Origin: Rhynochetos jubatus | Lineage: Eukaryota; Chordata; Aves; Eurypygiformes; Rhynochetidae | DNA length: 64,000 nt | Direction of reading: 5' to 3' | NCBI GenBank assembly: GCA_027574665.1 | Contig: CM050662.1 | Location: forward strand, 6,168,501-6,232,500 | Part shown: positions 25,101 through 39,224 of the stretch, piece by piece | How positions within the stretch are numbered: position 1 is the first letter of the stretch | Layout: each line of letters starts with the position of its first letter | The notes under the pieces: generated by a model | Seen by the model: only the letters and a program-made list of their open reading frames with translations | Told to the model about the DNA's origin: nothing | Databases searched by the model: none | Program-made: the position numbers and the translations under genes

Positions 25101-28100
25101 GATAGGATGAAATCCAGGCTTCTTGTGTATTTGACAACTTAGGCAAGTGGAAATGAATTCTCCAAATTCTTCTTTCTTTTTAAAACCCACGGAAAGCATT
25201 ACAATATAGGACCACTGAAACATCTGAGTTTTCACTCTAATCTACACTTTAGCTTTAAACATCATCAACTAAAGTAATTAGATTAATAGAATTCAGTTCT
25301 GAGTAAGACAAGGAGTGCAAACTCTGAACTCTTGCTTGTATCTCTGATTGTCCAGTTTAACGAATATTAAGAGCACTGCATGGATTCCCGTGAAATAAAT
25401 GTGTGTAGTTGTACTAATTACTCTTTTGCTTCTTTTTGAGAGATTTTCTGAGCTGCACAGGCTGCGTTAGATAACAGAAATTACTGTGTAGGGTAGGATA
25501 TTAATGAATGTATTAAACCAGAAAGATTTGCCTTTACATACTGATTATTTTGCAGGGCAGTTTTTATATCTTTAGAAATATATCTCTTTTTCTTTTAGCA
25601 AACAATCAAATGCCTCTTAACATGAGCATTTTGTAGTGCTAAAAAGAGCAGAAATTTGGGCAGGTGAAAGGTGTTTAATCGTTGCTTGTTAGCTAAAATG
25701 TACCCCTTGCCATGAAGGGAAAAGTACAGGTTGCAACAAGTCAGTTTTCTAGAGAATGTCGCGAGTGAGAGCTGACAGGAAAGTGTGGTGGCATTGAACG
25801 AAGGTTTTAGTTCATAAATGAGGAGTTATTTACAAAATGTTATTTTTGAAACATTGCTATCTGTAAACTGTCCGTGTACGTTAATACTAATGTTAAAATT
25901 GCTGTAGTGGGATTTTATCTCTTTGTTGGTGTTGCTTATGGGAAGTGACTTGTGTTCATTGCACATCATAGCATGTTGTTAAATAAATAGGTGATGTTAG
26001 GTGGGCCCAGAGCCTTTATGTGAGCAAAGATAGTATCTAGCACATCTCCTGGCTCCTGTAGTATTCAAAAATCCAGTGGAACATGACTTCTTTCAAGTGG
26101 GAAAACGAGCAGAAGACAATGACAAATACAATTCTTTTTCCTAGGGAATACACAGAGCAGTGTTTGTGTTTTTAAGAGAGACAGATAAAGATTCTCACTG
26201 AAGTGTGTGTGAGTGTTTTCACAGATGCATTATGGAAAGCATGTTTTGCCATGTAAGATTTATAATGCCATCTAAGTGTTTTGTATGACCTGGGACTGTT
26301 GGATTTCAACAGCAAATCCCAGCTACAGCAGTGACAGGCAGAGTGCTTCTCTGCTCCGAGGGTTATGTTATTGTATCCAGAAGGCAGGAGGTGACGCTCA
26401 GCGTGTGGAACTGGTCAAAGAGCTCTTGGGAGAGAGCATCCACAAAATGCATGTATTCATGGTATTCCTCGTCTCTCCCAGGCAACCCCCAGGCATGCCC
26501 CACGTGAGGAGCCCTGCCTGCCATGTGTTTCAGAGAGCCCCTGGGGAGCTGCTTGTCATCTCTCAAAATGAGCGTAGATATGGAACGCCTCCGATTTCAC
26601 CCTCTTCACCACGCTCAGAAAGCAGAGCCTCTCTTATTATAACTAAGCATTCGTGCTCTTTTGAACTCTGAGAAAACAGCTTTTGTTCCAGAGTGGAGCT
26701 GTAGTTTTTGCAAAATCTCCTCCGTTATATGAGGTACTGAAGGAAAGAAATTAAGAGAAGTAGTAAAGTGATGATAACCGAACAAATTGCTGGGCTCTGT
26801 ACTTGCTTTCCGCTCATGTTCAGGCTATTAAAAAGTCAATTTAAATGGAAAAGCAAGCACGTAGCCAGCTGCTATGGATGTTAAGAGAAAATTGTGTGCG
26901 TATAACACAGATCACTACAAAAGTGCTTTCTAATTTGTGGTGCTTTCAGGAGTGGGATGAATCTGTATCTTTGCCTGTGTTTCCAGCAAGTGCTGCAGAA
27001 GTGCACGTCTTTGGTCAAAGAACAACCATGTAACTGTTACTCTGTGTGATGGTGTTGCCTGCGCACAGTTTTCATTCTCCTCTTTGCCACCGTAGAGTGG
27101 CATTGCATGGAGAGTTGCTCTTTCAAGGCTCTGGGGGGTGCTTGAAATAAGCTACTTTTCCAGTGTTCAGCTCACTCCTTGGGTTACACTGGGACTTAAA
27201 ATTTTCTATCTTGTTGTCATACTTTATTGTAAGACTGTGCTGATTCATAAGAAAATCCTGTATTATACCACAAAGGGGTATGAAATTAATTTACTATATA
27301 GAGGTGATTTTTAGCCTGATATTCCTGTTTTATGGGACCAGGTCATAGCAACATCTGGTTTTGGCAACTCCAAAAATTAAGCTGTGTGAATAGATGTACG
27401 TATTCACTGGGACTCCAGAACTGAGCTCTTTCAGTGTAGGCAATATTTTTTAATTAATGAAAGGGGGAGAAAACATTTGAGAAAACCAGTGTTGGATCTC
27501 TGGGAGCCAAGACTCCAGTGTACTTCTCCTACCTCTGTCAGTGCTTTGGTGTGCTGACACTCATAATTCAGCAGTTGAATCCATGAAATGTGAAGAACAA
27601 TTCCCATGAATGTCATAAAGCTTCTTTTAATGTTATTACACTATTTGAATGCCTTAAGTCAGTTGCCTAGGAAGGCAGAGTGTTATAATTATGATATTTT
27701 GAGTCTTACACGTCCGTACACTGGAGAAACCCCTATTAGGAGGCGCAGTCTTGTAGTAAATAGCACTGGAGAACTGCAGAGAAAGATGCGCAATAGCAGG
27801 AGTGCCGATGTAATTATATTTTGTTCTTCTGTACGGTTACTCCTAAGGGAGAAAGGAGTTGGTAATTGAAATGATTAGGTACCGATATTATCGTGGTAGT
27901 AGCTGGCACACAGGCAGTACTCAAAGCTTTGTCACTTTATAGTGGAGTTTTCTGTATGATTCACTCCAGGTAGAAGTATTTAGAATAATTAAGGGAAATA
28001 AGAGCTTAGCTGTTTAGGAGTAATAATGTCGATAGAAGAAGTAGCAGTAGTCGTGATAATTTGAGACACCTGGTGACAATCTGGCCCTTTTCTTATTTCT

Positions 28101-31069
28101 GCAAGGGTATAGTTAGAGCCCTCGGTAGTTTTGAAAGCAACTGTATTATTTCTCTACCTGACAGATTTTATACAATCAAGCACCTTATGCTTAACCTCTG
28201 GTTGTATTTGCCTTTAGTTTTTCCTGACCTTGAGTAAGTGATTGTCATTTTATGTTCTAGCCAAAGTCCTTGAAATGTTCCTCTCCAGAAAAGGACTCAA
28301 TATCACTGTTCTGTTCCCAGAAGATTGCTGGGTACTGTGAGGGTGGAAACCATTTGCTATTACTTAATGAAAAAATGTCCTCCATAAATCACCTCTTCAA
28401 GTGGAGCCCACAGTGAAACAGCATGAGTCTTTAGCACTGCCAGCACTCTAATAGACTTATATATCCTGGGTACTCATTATTTGCTGGTTGTTAATTATAG
28501 AGTGTGTTTAAGACAGGAAATCTGGTGTGCTTCTTAAGGAAAAAGCAGCATGCCCTATGCTACTCTTTAAAGGGAGAGGGAACAGGGAAAGAAGGGGAAG
28601 GAAATGTCTTTTGGTTTAATTTAAAGGAATGGACTACGTACTTCACCTACAGCAAAACACCTCTGATGTTTTAATACATGTAACTGGCTGGGGTTTTTAC
28701 TTTACGAGACTGAATATTGATGCTAAAGGATGTTAAGACCTTTGTCTTGTATTGATATGACTTGGGTGTGTCTTTGGGAGAGTTTGTTTGTCGTTATGGT
28801 AAAATGTCGCTTTGGGTACGTGTGTGAAGGATGCCCCCAGGGGAGAAAACTGGAGCTTTAAGACCTTTGTCAGCTTCCTGCTTATTAGATCAGTTAATCT
28901 AATTAAATGGTTTACTCTGACTTCACGCAGGCATGAATCAGAAGCAATTCATCTTGAAAGTCAGTTGTACGAAATCATTGTAGTGGTGGTTGGGAGATGA
29001 GGGCTAAACCCAGTGCCTGTCAAACCACTGGCTTGTACTCTCTGCTCCAAGAGATCACTTTCACACTTTACTTTTGCACGCGTGTCACTGGATAAAGTAT
29101 ATAAATAACTTTACAGCAAGAATTGGCAACCCAGGTTTTCCTTCCTCCAGGCAACTCTCTTAACTGCTGCTCTCTAGTCCTGCTTCTTTCTGATATTGTC
29201 CTTCTGGGAAGTTTATTTTTCTTTCTGTCAATGGCACAGCTTCAAGAGGGAGGCTAGAAGAGAGTGCCCTCCCCAGCATAGCCACTACTTTGTTGTTATT
29301 GACTCCCTCTTCTGTCGGAGAAAGGCAGGTTTTGAACCCACTCAGACTGAAGAGAATGTCTGATGCTAGTCGCCCGCTTTCCAAGCTGCCGTGCAGAAGG
29401 GAAGAGTGGAAAGCTTCACCTTCCTTCTCCTTTGGCTGAAAGAGGACTTGCTTCTGCTTGAAAGAGAAGACTCGGAGGGTAAATGTAAAAGTCAAAGGCA
29501 GGAAAGGATGCACAACTGGAATTTGTAACCAGGCTTTGATATTCACCTCTTTCTATTCAAATGTTATCAAGAACAATCGAAATCCATGTGTTGGTTATAA
29601 ATATGTTGACAGGTGATCTTTGAAACAGTGTTACATTTAGATATCAGGGAATGGAAAACTGACTGCTATATTTGAGATGTTCTGTGTGAGGCTGTCGTAG
29701 CCATGAGAGCAAAGAAAATAATTGTAACAACAGAGGTTTCTCTTGATTTCTTGCTAGTTAATGATCCTCATTTGTCAAAATGTCAGAGGGAGAGACAGCA
29801 TTCCTTTCCTCATGAAAAATCTTCTTGTATCTTAATTTCTAGTAATGTATACACAGATTGTTCAGTGCACATTAACACTCAAAATTTTATTCTATATGAT
29901 CTTGGCTTCTCTCAGAGATCATTGAGCATGGAAAGTGCTTAAAAATTGACTTAATTCTGCTGGAGTAGTCTTTGCATCCTGTCCAATACATGTGTTTTGC
30001 CTTGCAGCAGAAAGGAGCTGATATAAAACTGATGACAGACTGCCTCTATGGGCAGATTCTTGTCTTCCTGCAAGATGAGGACTGTACATAGTTAAATTGT
30101 TTTATCAGACCAGGAAATCTTCTGCAAAAGTATGGATTATAACTTAAGAGTGCTGAAGACAGTTAACGCAATGAATTCCTTCATATAACAGCTTTATTGC
30201 ACTATAGGTTTTAATAAGCCTAATCACATGCAATTTATACCAATAATCTGTAAGGCTTTAAGACCAACAGTATTAGAGAACCTGTATTAGAAGCCTTTGT
30301 TTCCTTAAGAATACTTGGTGCCCTTGAAGACATTCTTGTTTTGAGTTAGTTGATGTAACCTATCCATTATATCCTTTTTATTGATGTATAAACATATATT
30401 TATATTGATACGATATAAACTTTATTAATAATTTTGTAGGAAGTGAGTGTCTTTCCAAATTCATTGTGGTAGAGGCACTGACATAGTTGGGAATTAAAGC
30501 TGAGACTTGCCTCTGCCAGAAGTGGTGGATTTAAAAGACAAAATCTAACTAAAATTAAAAATCTGACCTGGAACGTTGCCTGGAAATATGTGTCAGTATC
30601 TCTGAATTGCAGCACGTTTGTTTAAGCACAAACTTGTGCAAGGTTAGTAGCACAAGTGCCGTACACACACTGTGCCTGTGTACTGTTGCATTGTGCTTGA
30701 GGTTTTAAGAGAATATGTTCCCTAAGGCTATACAAACTGGCAAATGCCTTTTAGATAAGGGGACTCCCAAAGAACAGCAGGGTCACTGACAGAATATACG
30801 CGATAAATTTTTGAGCATCAACTCTCTGTTGCTTTCTTGTTCCACAGAGCTGGACACCTACGTGAACACCCATACATGCAGGAAATATGTATGATTAGAC
30901 AACAGCAAAATATATCTTGGCCTTTAGTTGCTGGGAGAAGCTGGAATCTCTAGTTCCATTTAAAAACACACATCCGTATTCAGCATTGGCTCGGAGGGTT
31001 TGTCAGAAACTTTGCCACAGGTTCAAAGATCCTAGCATAGGAAAATTAAGTGACATTCCCACCGGTAAC
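22111..31069. other. Intron segment without recognised genes or repeats
   Basis: Long repeat-poor AT-rich stretch. The 131-codon frame at 26276-26671 (first ATG at codon 4) and an opposing 67-codon frame lie in a local GC-richer patch, and neither resembles a known family. The 128-codon minus-strand frame at 29160-29546 is likewise unrecognised. Confidence 0.55.
28880..28960. promoter_or_regulatory. Candidate homeodomain-site block
   Basis: The words gttaatctaattaaatgg (an OTX-type taatct next to a taattaaa core) and catgaatcag lie close together in otherwise mixed-composition sequence. Evidence is by motif only. Confidence 0.22.
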
Positions 31070-31735
31070 AGAACATTGTCTCCCATAACATCCTCACAGA
31101 CAAAGGAATTGAAGGGTGGGCTAGAGAACTGGACTGTGGGCTAGAGGTGCTTGACAATTGGCTGAATTGCCAGGCTCTCAAAGGGTTGTGACCAGCAGTA
31201 TAAAATTTGTCTGGCAGTGGTCAGCCTGAGGTGGTACCCCAGGGGTTATTACTGGATCTGGTACTGTTTAACCTCTTCACTAATGACCTGGAAGGTGAGA
31301 CAGAGTCCACCCTCAGCAACCTTGCAGGTGATGCCAGGAATGGTATGACACATCAAGAGTTCTGGGTTCAGTTGTGGGTGAGCTTGTACAGGAGATGTGG
31401 ACTTAGTGAGAGAGTCCAGCAAAGGGCCACAAAGAGCATCTGACTTTAGAAGAGCCTGAGAGAGCTGGGACTGTTCAGCCTGGAGAACAGAAGGCTAAGA
31501 GGGGGATTTCATCAGTGTGTATAAATACCTGATACAGGGAAGAAATGCCAAGGAAGCCAGGCTCTTCTCAGTGGTGCCTGGTGCAATGGGCACAAATTAA
31601 AATACAGAAAATGTAGCAATTTGGAAGCTGAGCTACCTGTTCTAGTTGACCCTACTTTGAGAAGGGAGGTTGAACTGGGTGATCTCCAGAGGTTCCTTTG
31701 AAACTCACCTGTGACTGAGATGATTCTGTGTTGTG
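31070..31735 (+). mobile_element. CR1 LINE 3' fragment with internal deletions
   Basis: The RT region of CR1 ORF2 starts near 31075 (tctcccataacatcctcaca, the SH-N-ILT block). It continues through a block read as LF-NLFTNDLEG, then jumps near 31335-31365 from the degraded F-A-D-D position straight to the thumb region (gagttctgggttcagttgtgg). From there it runs through the block containing LRELGLFSLE-type coding (31455-31490) to the 3' untranslated end, with a second gap near 31620. It ends with gatctccagaggttccttt and a terminal attctgtg octamer near 31725. Several frame breaks make it non-functional. It lies in the same orientation as SLIT3. The left edge is approximate. Confidence 0.88.
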
Positions 31736-34700
31736 TATTCAGCTCTTTGCAATGAATACAAAGATATTTGGTAATATTTTTATGTTCCCTTTACACCTGC
31801 CTGTTTCTTCCCCTTTCAGTGCTATTTTTAGACAGAAAAAAACGTGTTGAGGTCATGTTCTGGCCTAAGACTGTAGTAACATGCTGCTAGTCAGAGTTCA
31901 TCCTTCCCTGAAGGCTTTTTTTTCCTAAGGAGCCCTCCTCTAAATATTTTTATTGCTTTGTGACCTTGATGAAGCTTGGGGAAGCTTGGCCTGACAGTTC
32001 AAGAGTGGTTCTTCTGTGTTCACACAGCCAGCAGCTCTATGACTACTGCTGATTGCCAAAGATTTCTAAAAAGACCACCCCAACATCCTAATTTTGTAAC
32101 AATTTTATGACCCTTACTTGATCTTCACCTCCAAGTCTTTTTCCAGATGCCCATTAGGGTGCAATGGTTAAGCTGTTCATGGTATTTGTCTGGTGCCTGT
32201 TTCATCACCGTTAGCTTGTCCTGGATAAATAATGGCAGTGCTAACTTGGCTTATTTCAATGGACATGGGTCTGGGAGAGCTTACCTGAACTGTCCCAGTG
32301 GCATCTGGCAGGGGCAGTAATCTCCAGTGGGACAGCAATGGTGAGCAGCAAAGCTGCTGTTGAAAAAACAAACCTCACCCTGTGTCCATCTTCACCACAA
32401 CAGTACTCACTGCAGAAAAACCTCTGGTTACCTGTTTCAGAATTAGGTGCACTGGTTGGGGCAAATTTATGGAGGTCAGAATTGTCATAAAGCAAGTTAG
32501 AAATTGTGACAAACCAGAAAGATTCTTAATGCTGAGGTTGGCGGTAGGCTGCGTTGTGTATGCTATGAATTAGTACCTTTGTTAAGTTTCAGTGGGAGTT
32601 ATTCAGACCTATGCCTTTGCAATGATCTTTCATAGCATTAAAAGGCACTGCTCTAAAAAAATGCATCACTACTGTTACTGTGCAACATCATTACGTTGTG
32701 CAAAAGAGCCTGCTTACACCTGTGAACTCCAGCTGCGACTTCAGCACATTAGTTACTGCCAGGAGGTGGTGACAGCCCTGCAAGGTGATTGTGTGGCCGG
32801 GGCTGTGTGGGTCAGGGGCCACCCCTGTTTGGAAAGCTGTGCCTAATAGTTGGCAATCCATAATAGTCTCGTAAAGCAATTCTTCTTGCGTTGTTTGTGA
32901 AGGGACTGTTATTTGCAGTCTGATTGCCTGAAGGCATGCTGAAGATAAGGAGACTTGAATAATCTGATGGCATAAGGAACAGCAAAGAATAACTCTTCTC
33001 TCCACTGAATGCAAAATATGGAAAGGATAGACCGTCAGGACTTGAAAATACACTGCTAGGAGAGAAGGCAGAGGAGCCCTGTGGCCTGCAAATCCTGCTG
33101 GAGGAAAATCCACTGGTTCACACTCACTCTGTTTCCATCCTACCAACCAGAGAGGAGCTTGGTTACCATCCCTACAGACTATGTCACTAAGGGTTTAAAT
33201 TAAAATTATTTGGTTTTCAACTTACTTTCTATCTACAAATTAGTGTCTATTTAAGGGTTTATATAGATAATATAATCCATCTTCTTCCATTTTCCCCTAA
33301 ATAATAAAGATTGAAGAAAGGTGTATTGAAATGTCCAGGATCCGGCCAGTGAAGTTCTTTGCTGTCACCTCAGAGAGGCTGAGGGTCCTTCTGTTCTCCT
33401 ATGTGCTTTGAGTTTGTCACAGCCTTTGGATGAGGAGCAGATCCAGTATGTCTGGTGTGGCATACGCTACCTCTCTGCAAACACCTTCTTTAGAAAAGAG
33501 TTTCTCATGTCAAGCCTGCTCTGGAAACCCACAACAAGCAAATAAGAAATGTGTATTGTCTAACTAAAAGCATATTGAACATCAGCTAAAGTCCAGCAGG
33601 CTCAAGTACTGATTCTTCTATTTGATTTTTCCTCAGTACAAAAAGATATCATGAATAATACCTTTTCCTGCCTCCTAGCGAAGCAGAGATTAGAAAAAAA
33701 CCTCTATCTTTCTTTTTCCATAAACTCTTCCTGAAACATGCTTGAAGCATTGGAAAAATTAGTAGGCATATGATAAATTGGCCACAAGCTGCAGATGCAG
33801 TAATCTGTGTGCCTTTCTAAAATAACTCTCTTAAGGGGAACTTTTATGTCGCTATTTCTTAGCTACTCAGGTTATCAGAATAGCTTTGCACAGTGGCATA
33901 TATCATGCTTTGATTTTAATTAAATGTATCTCTAAGAAGAGCTTGTAAAAACGTAGCTAGAGGTATTTTAAAAGATTTGAACTCGAGGTCATTTTGCTCT
34001 ATCCATCTAATTTGCATTCAGTAGCTTCTTCACATTTTCTGTGGGCAAAGGCTACTAGGGCAAAGGATGCCAGCGTGGGGAAAGATCATGGTTTTTGCAA
34101 GGTAGCAGTTTCTTTTTCAGTAGACTTGTTTGTAATGTAGATTCTGTAGAATACTCATATGCTCTTTTACAGAGGAAGTGACCATTTATTTTAGGAACTT
34201 TGCCCCTTCCTTTTCCAAAACAAGTTACTGTATTTTCTCACACATCTTTGGTCTACAAGGTGCGTCTGTATTTTCCTTCATGACATCCCCAGGTAGCATC
34301 CTCAAACACTACAGGGTACAGTTCTGACTGTGCTTAAACCTTAGTATTTCCAGAATCACCTTTTAAAAATGTTTTCTGTTTTATTCCTTAGTAGCAAAGA
34401 GGCAGATGAACAAAATGCCTGGTTCCTAAGAATTATCTGGAAGGCAGAGCTGAGGGCAGTAGTTTCAGTACACGGTAATATTCAGGTAGATCAGCATAAT
34501 GAATTTTTAGTGGAAAGAGCATGCATAAAGAGATATGTGAGGGAGTATATTAAATGGACTTGTATCAGGATTGGTTTGTTGTATTTACTAGGGATTTGCC
34601 TGCTTGCTATACAAGTACCTCTTATTACTGTATTGAATTTGAACATCACCTACTCCTTGGGAGGATATCTTTTTTCCTTTTGTGTCTTGCAATTTACTTT

Positions 34701-37700
34701 TTATTATCTTCCATCTAATATCAAAACCCCAAATGTTATAATTCATTATCAGTGTTGCAGTACTGCAGATTAAAAAGGTATTTCAGTGCAGTGACTACAG
34801 CACGGTGTTTTGGTAATTTGGCTGCCTCCCTTGGAGAAAACCGGGTAACAATTCACAGTGGGATTGTTGGCTGACATTTGTGGTATGGATTTGCTAGGAT
34901 TGAAAAGAGTGATTCCATTGTAATTTTCAAACTAATCTCCTAAACCATCTGTATGGGCTGTTCCATAGGATGAAGCCATTGCTAAGTTACGTCACCTTTG
35001 ACAGAGAGACTTGGTACAGATCTTGTTTTGAAACAGTTCTTGCAAAAGACACCAAGTGGTTAATGCTGAGGTGTGAGCTATGTGTTTTCCGTGAGACAGA
35101 ATTTCTAAGTTGACATAAATACAGAGAAGAGAGTCAAACTAGCTCACTGTGCAACCACTACTTAACTTCATAGGGCTTTTATGGTAATGTCAAGGCTGCG
35201 TGATCAGCCACTGTGTCAAAAAGAAGCTTCATCCTGGCAAATATATTTAGTTGATTACAATTTTGCAAGTTCCAAAATACATATGCATTTTAAAACCTTT
35301 TGTGGGTTTGGGTGTAGTTGTAAAGTACACAAGCGTGTCTGATACACATTTTTGTCCCACTTGAACTGCAGATATTCTCCAACCCATATTATTTTAGTTG
35401 CTTAGCATTATAAAATCCAAAAGAAATCGGGAAAAAAAAATCTTACAATACTTTTTTATAATTATTCTTGATAGAAAACATTATTCTGTGTTGTTAGTAA
35501 TGATCTGAAATTTCATAGCACCTTTAGGCTTAGACCTGCAAAGTTAGTAAAGTGCTGTTAGTTTTTCTAAATAATGGTTGCTCCTTCATGAAATGCAGCT
35601 GTTCCATGTTACATGTGTATTTTAGAGCTTCTGCAACTAATTAATCAAGTGTGGTCTGTGTAACATTTGAAATACATATAATTTATGTATATAATCTCAT
35701 AGTTAATATTATGTTTATATATGCTCACACACATATCTAAGAGAGGGAAGATGTGGGAGCTAGTGTTACTCAGCTGATCCAATCCTGACCTGAATTTTAA
35801 TCATCTTGTCACCATTTAATAATGTTATAACATACAGTGGAGGGCTCATATGACTGAGTTTTGGTGATTTTGGGGCAGTTTCAATTCTGTTTGCATCTTG
35901 TAAAGCAGAAGGAAGTTATACATTAATGGTATCATTTATCCTTCTGCTGAGCATTCCATTCCAAGCATTGGTCACTGTCACAGTAACGATGGTCCCATTT
36001 AGTTTTGCTGCACTGGCAGCGGGGCTGTTGACCCAAGAAAGCCCATATTGGATCAGCCCAATCTACTACATCAGTGTAACATTGCGCAGAGCCACCTCTC
36101 TTCCTGGGAAGAGAAGCACGGCTGTGCAGTCAGTGCTTGAAAAAATGATGTTGCCCCTCGCAATATACACAGCGTATATTGTTTCACTGGCTATTTTCTT
36201 TCAGGTACTTACCCACTTCTAACTAATCTGTATGTAAAGGGATTGAAATGCAAATGATTTCTGATAGCGGAAGCTGAAAGAGTAGTGAGTTTTTCTGAAC
36301 TGTCAATTCTTTTCTTGATAGAGCTTATCTTGCACTGGGTTAATACAGATCACAACACTTCTATCGTTTCGCGGTTCATTTAGCTTCTGTTAGCAGCACG
36401 GTTGGACTCCTACACCTCTTTTACCTTTTTTAAAAAATTGTTCATTAAACTGCATTAGCATCTGTAATGAGCCCAGGCGTCTCTTTTCTGCTCCTTACTT
36501 GCCGGGATTCAAGAAGCGGCTGTAGGCCTGTTTGATGCGAGCATTAACCCCAGTGTGGTTAAATGCAAAATTTTGTTCTAAGAAACAGTATGATAAAATT
36601 TTAATTAATCTTGTCATGTGTTCTGATCCCTCAACAGAAAATGAATCCTCTGTCAGGAATATTTACTAGTGTTTGGGTTTATTTAAAGACTCTGCTTCCA
36701 TGCTAAAATAAATAATTTTTCCTTACTAGAGTACAATGCATAGGTATGATAAAGGCAGCAATATATCAGTCCTCATGTTTATAATCTCTCTACAACTTGA
36801 ATGTTGGACTTTTTAAACTTATTTTAATATATTTTAATTTTTATTTCCTGTCATTACCTGATTTCATGTAAAAATTTCTTCATGTGGTTCTCTTTTTTCT
36901 TAATTCATTAGATTTGGCATGGCTGTTTATTGTATCAGCTTGGCATCTGGCTAATGTAGCTCATTTGAAACAAACAATACACTTGAATAAACCCCTATAA
37001 AATTAACCCTTATCGTCTAAACAGACTGATTCATATGCAGTATGGCTGTAGTTCTTGCACTATAAAAATTACTTAGCCAAATGAAAACACTTCTGTGTTC
37101 GCTTCTTAACCTGTTCCCATCCAATGTATGAAATGTTTAACAATATTTTGAAAACATTTTACATGCCATATTTTTCATCATCCAGCACTTTGCGCAGTCA
37201 GAAGTTTCTCTTTTACACCGAAAAAAACCCAACCAACTAAAAAGAACATTGCAGATCTGCAATATAAATAAACCACTTTCAGTCTTGTTCGGGAAAAATG
37301 TAAATTTCTAGATAATATTTAATTCAGTGTCCATTTTACAGCTTTCCTCTTCTGTATTGTCATCTGATATCACTGTTTGAAGGCATTCTCAGTCCCTGTG
37401 TTGCGATTTCTGCTAGCAGATTGCTATTTGGCCTTCAGAGGCGCAAAAAGAACTATACTGGAGTATCCTTATTCTACGGTCAGAGCATAGAAGGTAGTAC
37501 ATGTGCCAGCACATGAATGGCCTACAGCTGGGCTGACCATCTCATCAGAAGTGCAGATAGCATTGTGGGGTTTTTCCCATGCAATTCTAGGACATGTCTC
37601 TTTGGTTTGTTTTTTTTTCCCTGTTTTTGTTTTGGTCATGGGTTTTTTTGGTCTTTTTTTCTGATCTTGTGTTTGGGCATTGGTAAGATTATTCCTTCTT

Positions 37701-39224
37701 CACTTGTTCTTGAACTGGCTGTCTGCTGTAATGGCCTCATGTGCTCCATCAGAGGATCCACTGTCTGGTGATTTCCCACTCCTCTGCTTCCCTTCTTCAG
37801 AATTTAAAGTGAACATGTTATTAACAGGCCCTTCCTTTTGAAGGGAAGATCTGAGAACTACTCAATATCACTTTCTATCTGGTACAAAAATTTATTTTCA
37901 TATTATTTACTTTCAGTGAAGTGGAGAAAACCAACATATAATTCTGTCCTGGCAACCTGTAGCTTTGCTCACTTCTTCCTTCCCCTCTCTCTTCCAGAAA
38001 ATCAGTTCCTCTCTATGATAATAAAAACCTATTACGTATTTGAGACAGCAGTTCATTTTGAATGTTATCCAAATCAGTGCCTGCTAGGACCCTGGGATGA
38101 GTTTCCATGTCCTTAGCGCAGAGGACACATTGTTCTATCACTGCTGATGCTCTGAGTGTGGCATCTTTCTGAGCAGAAGAGTCAGAGAGGTGGGAGGTGG
38201 GGCTGGGGGTGGTGTTTGTGGGGGTTGATTGGTTGTTTTTTTACTTTCATTCTCAGGTTGTCTTCTTTTTTCTACTTTATCTATGAATTCAAACATGTTA
38301 TTCATCCTGCCCAATGAGGATTGTTGGGTTATTCTTAATGACTTACAGCTGTTCTGTGCACAGAGAGACATGCAAACTAAACATACGAAAGATGTATTTT
38401 TTTAATAACCAAGTGCCAAAGAGTGTTACAGCACTGTTATAATACCAGTACTCCCACCAGAGGCCTCATACATATGCATGATAGGAGACCACCCCATGGG
38501 AGAAATACTATGAGCATGGGGACGAGAAAATGAATATTGATAAAACATGTCACAAACTGTGAATAGCCCACAGGAAATATATAATCTCAGTGGGTACACT
38601 TAATTGAAACAGATTAAAATCTAAATCCATGCAGCTGATAATGTTTTTTATCTTGAAAGGTCAACTGGGTTTTTGACACTCCTAGTCTCACCAGAAACCT
38701 GTATAAAAGACATTGGGCAGGGTGTCTTCAATACATTTTCTTTAGAATGGACGTTTATGACTGGTCGTTGACCTTGAGATTCCATTAGCAGTAATGAAAG
38801 GCATTCAGTAATGCCTTGTGCAGAGTACAGTAAATGATGCATATACGCAGATGAGAACGCGTCCCCTGCTCCATGCTGTGTTGGGATATACCATGGCACT
38901 GTTGCTGCGTTCGTCGTTCCAGTAAGATGAAAGGAAGCAGTGGTACAACAGCAAGACCGCTTTGGAAATACTTTTGTGTGTTGGAGTTCCACTTTTTGCA
39001 TTTCCCTTCTTCCCTCCTCTCCCTTTTCTCCTTCTTCTCAGTGGTAAATCGTAAGACAAAATTTCTAATTCTCTATAGAAAAGAGGGCAAATCCCATTTG
39101 CCTAATCACATAAAGGGTTTTGTTGACTACCGTCATAAGGAGATTTTGCGAAGAAACACAATACAATAAAATATTTCTAGAGAGCCTTTACATGAAAATG
39201 TTTTAAACTCCAGATCATCAGAAG
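31736..39224. other. Intron segment without recognised genes
   Basis: Contains the longest open frame in the window (151 codons, minus strand, 32691-33146, no ATG at its start) and two ATG-started frames rich in hydrophobic residues (34369-34773 and 35926-36222). T-rich low-complexity sequence lies at 37600-37665. None of the frames has a recognisable domain, and splice or promoter context is lacking. Confidence 0.55.

Noticed and set aside
26276-26671. 131-codon plus-strand frame with an opposing 67-codon frame (acidic, EEYHEYMHF-like peptide)
   Set aside because: The opposing frame looks protein-like over about 40 residues, but it starts at a non-ATG codon, has no splice sites at its ends and matches no family I know. 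A GC-richer patch explains both frames.
29160-29546. 128-codon minus-strand frame
   Set aside because: No domain, no ATG context support and no neighbouring exon; length is within chance expectation.
32691-33146. 151-codon open frame on the minus strand, the longest in the window
   Set aside because: It begins without ATG (first in-frame Met is far inside), shows no recognisable domain, and roughly one frame of this length is expected by chance in 64 kb of AT-rich DNA on six frames.
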